Of a DNA stretch of 8,816 nucleotides, positions 4,506 to 8,816 are shown piece by piece. The notes below the pieces were generated by a model. It did not search any database, was not told the origin of the DNA, and was given only the letters and a program-made list of their open reading frames with translations. Within the stretch, counting starts at the first letter, position 1. The number at the start of each line of letters is the position of its first letter. The DNA comes from JABSOG01 sp047617105 (GTDB lineage Bacteria; Pseudomonadota; Gammaproteobacteria; Enterobacterales; Alteromonadaceae): positions 1 through 8,816 of the forward strand of contig JBLGCB010000287.1 in NCBI GenBank assembly GCA_047617105.1, written 5' to 3'. The position numbers were made by a program, and so were the translations under genes.

Positions 4506-5663
4506 TTGACTACATCACCCGCGCTCTCTCGTGCGATCCTTCTTCTGGAAGACGGTACTACATTTCATGGTCGCGCATTTGGCGCTTTGGGGGTATCGGT
4601 TGGAGAAGTTGTTTTTAATACCTCAATGACTGGTTACCAGGAAATCCTTACCGACCCCTCTTATGCACAGCAAATCGTTACCCTCACTTACCCACACATC
4701 GGCAATACCGGCACCAATAGCGAAGACGAAGAATCTGATAACATTTGGGCCAAGGGCCTGATCATCAGAGATTTACCTTTGCTAGCCAGTAACTTTCGCA
4801 ACGAGGAAAGTTTAAGTGATTATCTTAAACGTCGTAATATCCTCGGCATCTGTGATATTGATACCCGCAAATTGACTCGACTGTTGCGTGAAAAAGGCAG
4901 TATGAATGGCTGTATTATCGCAAGCAACGATGCGGCTGATTTAGACGTTGACAAAGCATTGGCCCAGATTAAAGATTTCCCAGGCTTAAAAGGCATGGAT
5001 TTGGCCAAAGTGGTGTCTACCAAAAAACAGTATAGCTGGGATCAAGGCAGCTGGACTTTGGGCGAAGGTTATTCGACGCTGGCAGTGACAGATCAAAAAT
5101 TCCATGTGGTTGCTTATGATTTTGGCGTTAAACGCAATATCTTACGCATGATGGCCGACCGCGGTTGTCAAATCACCGTGGTGCCTGCACAAACACCGGC
5201 GGCAGAAGTATTGGCCATGTCACCCGATGGCATTTTCTTGTCAAATGGTCCCGGTGATCCACAGCCTTGTGATTACGCCATCGACGCCATCAGCGAATTC
5301 CTTAATACTGACATTCCGATGTTTGGCATTTGCTTAGGCCACCAGTTATTGGGTCTGGCCAGTGGTGCCTCAACGGTGAAGATGAAGTTTGGCCATCATG
5401 GTGCCAACCATCCGGTGCAAGTGCTTGATAGTGGTAAAGTGATGATCACCAGTCAGAACCACGGTTTTGCGGTAGACCAAGATTCATTGCCGGATAACAT
5501 CAAAATCACCCACAAATCTTTGTTCGATGGCACGCTTCAGGGTATTCATTTGACCGACAAACCGGCATTTAGCTTCCAGGGTCACCCTGAGGCCAGCCCG
5601 GGTCCTCATGAAGCATCCGAATTGTTTGATCACTTTATCGAGTTGATGAGCCAAGCTAAGTAA
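4506..5663 (+). CDS. carA: Carbamoyl-phosphate synthase small (glutaminase) subunit
   Basis: CarA hydrolyses glutamine and passes ammonia to CarB for carbamoyl phosphate synthesis, the shared entry to arginine and pyrimidine biosynthesis. The 385-residue product is close to E. coli CarA (382). The N-terminal CPSase domain opens with ALSRAILLLEDGTTFHGRAFG and VVFNTSMTGYQEILTDPSYA. The C-terminal class I glutamine amidotransferase domain begins near FHVVAYDFGVKRNILRM and has the nucleophile C276 in FGICLGHQ, with H360 and E362 in FQGHPEASPG completing the triad. The start is set by TGGAGG (4495-4500), five bases before TTG 4506; the frame is open to a TTG at 4494, but that codon lies within the ribosome site. 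No ATG fits, so a TTG start is likely and may keep yield low. An attenuator-type hairpin lies just upstream, and carB follows after 53 bp. Confidence 0.97.
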   Translation: MTTSPALSRAILLLEDGTTFHGRAFGALGVSVGEVVFNTSMTGYQEILTDPSYAQQIVTLTYPHIGNTGTNSEDEESDNIWAKGLIIRDLPLLASNFRNEESLSDYLKRRNILGICDIDTRKLTRLLREKGSMNGCIIASNDAADLDVDKALAQIKDFPGLKGMDLAKVVSTKKQYSWDQGSWTLGEGYSTLAVTDQKFHVVAYDFGVKRNILRMMADRGCQITVVPAQTPAAEVLAMSPDGIFLSNGPGDPQPCDYAIDAISEFLNTDIPMFGICLGHQLLGLASGASTVKMKFGHHGANHPVQVLDSGKVMITSQNHGFAVDQDSLPDNIKITHKSLFDGTLQGIHLTDKPAFSFQGHPEASPGPHEASELFDHFIELMSQAK

Positions 5664-5716
5664 ACCCGCCGAGCAGCTATGCAGTAATAAGTAGTAAAAG
5701 AAGAGAGTTTGAGATT

Positions 5717-8700
5717 ATGCCAAAACGTACTGACATCAAAAGCATCCTAATATTAGGGGCGGGACCCATTGTCATTGGCCAGGCCTGTGAGTTCGATTAC
5801 TCCGGTGCCCAGGCATGTAAAGCCCTGCGTGAAGAAGGTTACCGGGTAGTGCTGGTTAACTCCAATCCTGCCACCATCATGACCGACCCAGAAATGGCCG
5901 ATGCCACGTATATCGAACCTATCCATTGGGAAGTGGTCGCGAACATCATCGCTAAAGAACGGCCCGATGCGGTATTGCCAACCATGGGTGGCCAAACTGC
6001 ATTAAACTGTGCACTGGAGCTGGAAAAGTACGGTGTACTTGAAAAATACAATGTTGAAATGATTGGTGCCACCGCCGATGCCATCGATAAAGCCGAAGAC
6101 CGTCAACGTTTTGATGTCGCCATGAAAGCCATTGGTCTTGCCACACCGGTATCTGGCATCGCCAACACCCTAGATGAAGCCCTTGTAGTACAACAACGAA
6201 TCGGCTTCCCGTGTATTATCCGACCTTCATTCACCATGGGCGGCACCGGTGGCGGTATCGCTTATAACATGGAAGAATATAAAGATATCTGTAGCAATGG
6301 CTTAGATCTCTCACCGACCAATGAGCTACTAATCGACGAATCGTTGATTGGCTGGAAAGAATATGAAATGGAAGTGGTTCGCGACAAAAATGATAACTGT
6401 ATCATTGTTTGTGCGATTGAAAACTTCGACCCGATGGGCGTTCACACCGGTGACTCCATCACTGTGGCACCTGCCCAGACTCTAACCGATAAAGAATATC
6501 AAATCATGCGTAACGCCTCACTGGCGGTATTGCGTGAAATCGGGGTTGAAACCGGTGGTTCAAACGTACAGTTTGGTATCTGCCCAGATACTGGCCGTAT
6601 GGTGATCATCGAAATGAACCCAAGGGTATCTCGTTCTTCGGCGCTGGCGTCTAAAGCGACGGGTTTCCCCATTGCAAAAATCGCCGCCAAATTGGCGATA
6701 GGTTATACCCTCGACGAATTGGCCAATGACATTACTGGCGGCATCACCCCAGCCTCGTTTGAACCTTCAATCGATTATGTTGTGACCAAAATTCCACGCT
6801 TTAACTTTGAAAAATTCTCCGGTGCCAACGATCGTTTAACCACTCAGATGAAATCTGTCGGTGAAGTGATGGCGATTGGCCGTAATCAGCAAGAGTCGTT
6901 GCAAAAAGCGTTACGTGGCCTTGAAATCGGCGTTCATGGTTTGGATCCGATTATTGACCAAAATGATGACGACGCCCATGCGCGTTTGATTCACGAATTA
7001 AAAGAACCTGGTGCCGAGCGTATCTGGTATATCGCCGATGCATTCCGCCACGGGCTGGACATGGAAGCGATTTATAAGCTGACCAAAGTTGACCGCTGGT
7101 TCTTGGTACAGATTGAAGATATCGTCAACGAGGAAGGACGCATTCAACGTGATGGTGTGTCAGGTCTGGATGAGGAATTCTTAAGGCAGCTTAAACGTAA
7201 AGGTTTTGCCGATAAACGTATCTCTGATTTGCTTGGCATTGCTGAGTCAGAATTGCGTAAAAAACGCCAAGCGATGGGCATTAACCCAGTATACAAACGG
7301 GTTGATACCTGCGCGGCTGAATTTTCCTCAGATACGGCTTACATGTATTCTACTTACGATGAAGAATGTGAAGCCAAGCCGTCAAACCGCGATAAAATCA
7401 TGGTTATCGGTGGCGGACCTAACCGTATCGGTCAGGGCATCGAATTTGATTATTGCTGTGTTCATGCTTCACTGGCGTTACGCGAAGATGGTTATGAAAC
7501 CATTATGCTCAACTGTAACCCTGAAACTGTTTCAACCGATTATGATACCTCCGACCGTTTGTATTTTGAACCCATCACCCTTGAAGATGTGTTGGCGGTA
7601 GTGGCATTAGAAAAACCAGTGGGTGTTATTGTTCAATATGGCGGTCAGACCCCGCTTAAATTGGCCCGTGAGTTAGAAGCTAATGGGGTGCCAATTATTG
7701 GCACTTCTCCAGATGCCATTGACCGTGCCGAGGATCGTGAGCGTTTTGTCCAAATGGTGCAGCGACTGGATTTATTACAGCCAGAGAATGCCACCGTGAC
7801 TTCATTAGATGAAGCGTTGGTTAAAGCCGTTGAAATTGGTTTCCCGTTGGTGGTGCGACCTTCTTATGTGCTTGGTGGCCGGGCGATGGAAATTGTCTAC
7901 GACGAAGCGGATTTAAAACGTTATATGACTGAAGCGGTGAGTGTGTCAAATGACTCACCGGTATTATTAGACCGTTTCCTCGATAACGCCATTGAAGTGG
8001 ATGTTGATGCCATTTGTGACGGCGTAGACGTGATTATTGGTGGCGTGATGGAGCATATTGAGCAAGCCGGGGTTCACTCTGGTGATTCTGCTTGTTCATT
8101 GCCGGCACAAAGCTTGTCACAAGAGATTCAGGATAGAATGCGTGATCAGGTCAAAGCGATGGCGTTAGAGCTGGGAGTCATCGGCTTGATGAATACTCAG
8201 TTTGCAGTGAAAGACGACTTGATTTATATTATCGAAGTTAACCCACGTGCCGCCAGAACCGTGCCTTTTGTGTCTAAAGCGACAGGTGTGCCTGTGGCCA
8301 AAGTGGCTGCCAGAGTGATGGCGGGTAAATCTTTGCGTGAGCAAGGCATTACTAAAGAAATTATTCCACCGTATTACTCGGTCAAAGAAGTGGTGATGCC
8401 GTTTAACAAGTTTGCTGGTGTTGATCCATTACGTGGTCCGGAAATGCGTTCTACGGGTGAAGTGATGGGCGTTGGTGAAACGTTTGCCGATGCTTATGCC
8501 AAGGCGCAATTGGGGGCGAGCAACAAGGTGCCTAAAGATGGCAGAGCACTGCTTTCGGTGAAAGACAGTGATAAAGGCAAAGCGGTTGAGTTGGCGAAGC
8601 AGTTAATTGAGTTAGGTTTTGATCTGGATGCCACTCGTGGTACCTACAATGCCTTGGTTGAAATGGGCATTGAGTGTCGTAAAGTGAATAAAGTTTACGA

Positions 8701-8816
8701 AGGTCGCCCGCATATACTCGACAGAATCAAAAACAGCGAGTACAGTTACATCATCAATACCACTGAGGGCCGTCAGGCGATTGAAGACTCAAAAGTCTTA
8801 CGCCGGGGCGCTTTGC
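5717..8816 (+). CDS. carB: Carbamoyl-phosphate synthase large subunit (C-terminus beyond right edge)
   Basis: CarB makes carbamoyl phosphate from bicarbonate, two ATP and the ammonia delivered by CarA. ATG 5717 follows a modest GAGAG (5702-5706). The frame is open to the edge for 1033 codons; E. coli CarB has 1073, so about 40 residues are missing. Residues up to about 400 form the carboxyphosphate half, with R129 (EDRQRFD), R169 (IIRPSFTMGG), E299 and N301 (IIEMNPRVSRSSA) at exactly the E. coli positions. A middle oligomerisation region follows. The carbamoyl-phosphate half starts near KIMVIGGGPNRIGQGIEFDY, with its metal ligand E840 in IIEVNPRAART (E. coli 841, a one-residue difference). 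The last part, from about residue 930 (GRALLSVKDSDKGK), is the MGS-like allosteric domain, which binds UMP and ornithine in E. coli. All key residues seen are intact. It is probably co-transcribed with carA. Confidence 0.98.
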   Translation, partial: MPKRTDIKSILILGAGPIVIGQACEFDYSGAQACKALREEGYRVVLVNSNPATIMTDPEMADATYIEPIHWEVVANIIAKERPDAVLPTMGGQTALNCALELEKYGVLEKYNVEMIGATADAIDKAEDRQRFDVAMKAIGLATPVSGIANTLDEALVVQQRIGFPCIIRPSFTMGGTGGGIAYNMEEYKDICSNGLDLSPTNELLIDESLIGWKEYEMEVVRDKNDNCIIVCAIENFDPMGVHTGDSITVAPAQTLTDKEYQIMRNASLAVLREIGVETGGSNVQFGICPDTGRMVIIEMNPRVSRSSALASKATGFPIAKIAAKLAIGYTLDELANDITGGITPASFEPSIDYVVTKIPRFNFEKFSGANDRLTTQMKSVGEVMAIGRNQQESLQKALRGLEIGVHGLDPIIDQNDDDAHARLIHELKEPGAERIWYIADAFRHGLDMEAIYKLTKVDRWFLVQIEDIVNEEGRIQRDGVSGLDEEFLRQLKRKGFADKRISDLLGIAESELRKKRQAMGINPVYKRVDTCAAEFSSDTAYMYSTYDEECEAKPSNRDKIMVIGGGPNRIGQGIEFDYCCVHASLALREDGYETIMLNCNPETVSTDYDTSDRLYFEPITLEDVLAVVALEKPVGVIVQYGGQTPLKLARELEANGVPIIGTSPDAIDRAEDRERFVQMVQRLDLLQPENATVTSLDEALVKAVEIGFPLVVRPSYVLGGRAMEIVYDEADLKRYMTEAVSVSNDSPVLLDRFLDNAIEVDVDAICDGVDVIIGGVMEHIEQAGVHSGDSACSLPAQSLSQEIQDRMRDQVKAMALELGVIGLMNTQFAVKDDLIYIIEVNPRAARTVPFVSKATGVPVAKVAARVMAGKSLREQGITKEIIPPYYSVKEVVMPFNKFAGVDPLRGPEMRSTGEVMGVGETFADAYAKAQLGASNKVPKDGRALLSVKDSDKGKAVELAKQLIELGFDLDATRGTYNALVEMGIECRKVNKVYEGRPHILDRIKNSEYSYIINTTEGRQAIEDSKVLRRGAL

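Noticed and set aside
7206..7601. 131-codon plus-strand frame inside carB
   Set aside because: It overlaps carB in another frame, and the carB frame matches the known protein throughout.

Overview
The window looks like chromosomal DNA from a gammaproteobacterium, probably a marine one near the Alteromonadales. The main support is that CarA, CarB and DapB read as close relatives of the E. coli enzymes, and that dapB-carA-carB is a common order in that class. CarB even keeps E. coli residue numbering through its first ATP-grasp domain. The exact genus cannot be read from the sequence. No dnaK or dnaJ lies in front of dapB, although they often sit there in relatives.

Layout. (1) 1-1099, minus strand: a membrane-anchored HDOD-domain signalling protein that runs off the left edge. 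(2) 1252-1794, plus strand, divergent from the HDOD gene: a small protein that looks like a miniature FliF. It has the two membrane segments and the first periplasmic ring motif of the flagellar MS-ring protein but lacks the middle and the FliG-binding tail. No flagellar gene is nearby. (3) 1816-2447, minus strand: a Phd/YefM-type antitoxin and a VapC-like PIN toxin, convergent with the mini-FliF gene. (4) 2448-2838: AT-rich spacer with a probable antitoxin promoter and a 71-bp element bounded by 13-bp imperfect inverted repeats. (5) 2839-3312: a DUF1851 (Tdi1 C-terminal type) protein, 35 bp upstream of dapB. (6) 3348-4190: dapB, lysine/diaminopimelate branch. (7) 4191-4505: carA leader region. 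(8) 4506-5663 carA and 5717 to the right edge carB, which together make carbamoyl phosphate for arginine and pyrimidines. About 40 C-terminal residues of CarB are outside the window.

The housekeeping half (dapB, carA, carB) is conventional. Two places stand out. First, the mini-FliF protein is, as far as I can tell, an unusual reduced architecture with no obvious flagellar partner. Second, a strong intrinsic-terminator hairpin ends only 17 bases before the carA start. Any carA transcript carrying its ribosome binding site must cross it, so it must act as an attenuator or be leaky. A 24-codon open frame with no arginine codon and a U-rich second half ends 7 bases before the hairpin, which is the geometry expected of pyrBI-type, translation-coupled pyrimidine attenuation.

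The start sites chosen for the mini-FliF gene, the DUF1851 gene and carA are shorter than the longest open frames, because good ribosome binding sites point to the internal starts. carA starts with TTG and the PIN toxin with GTG.
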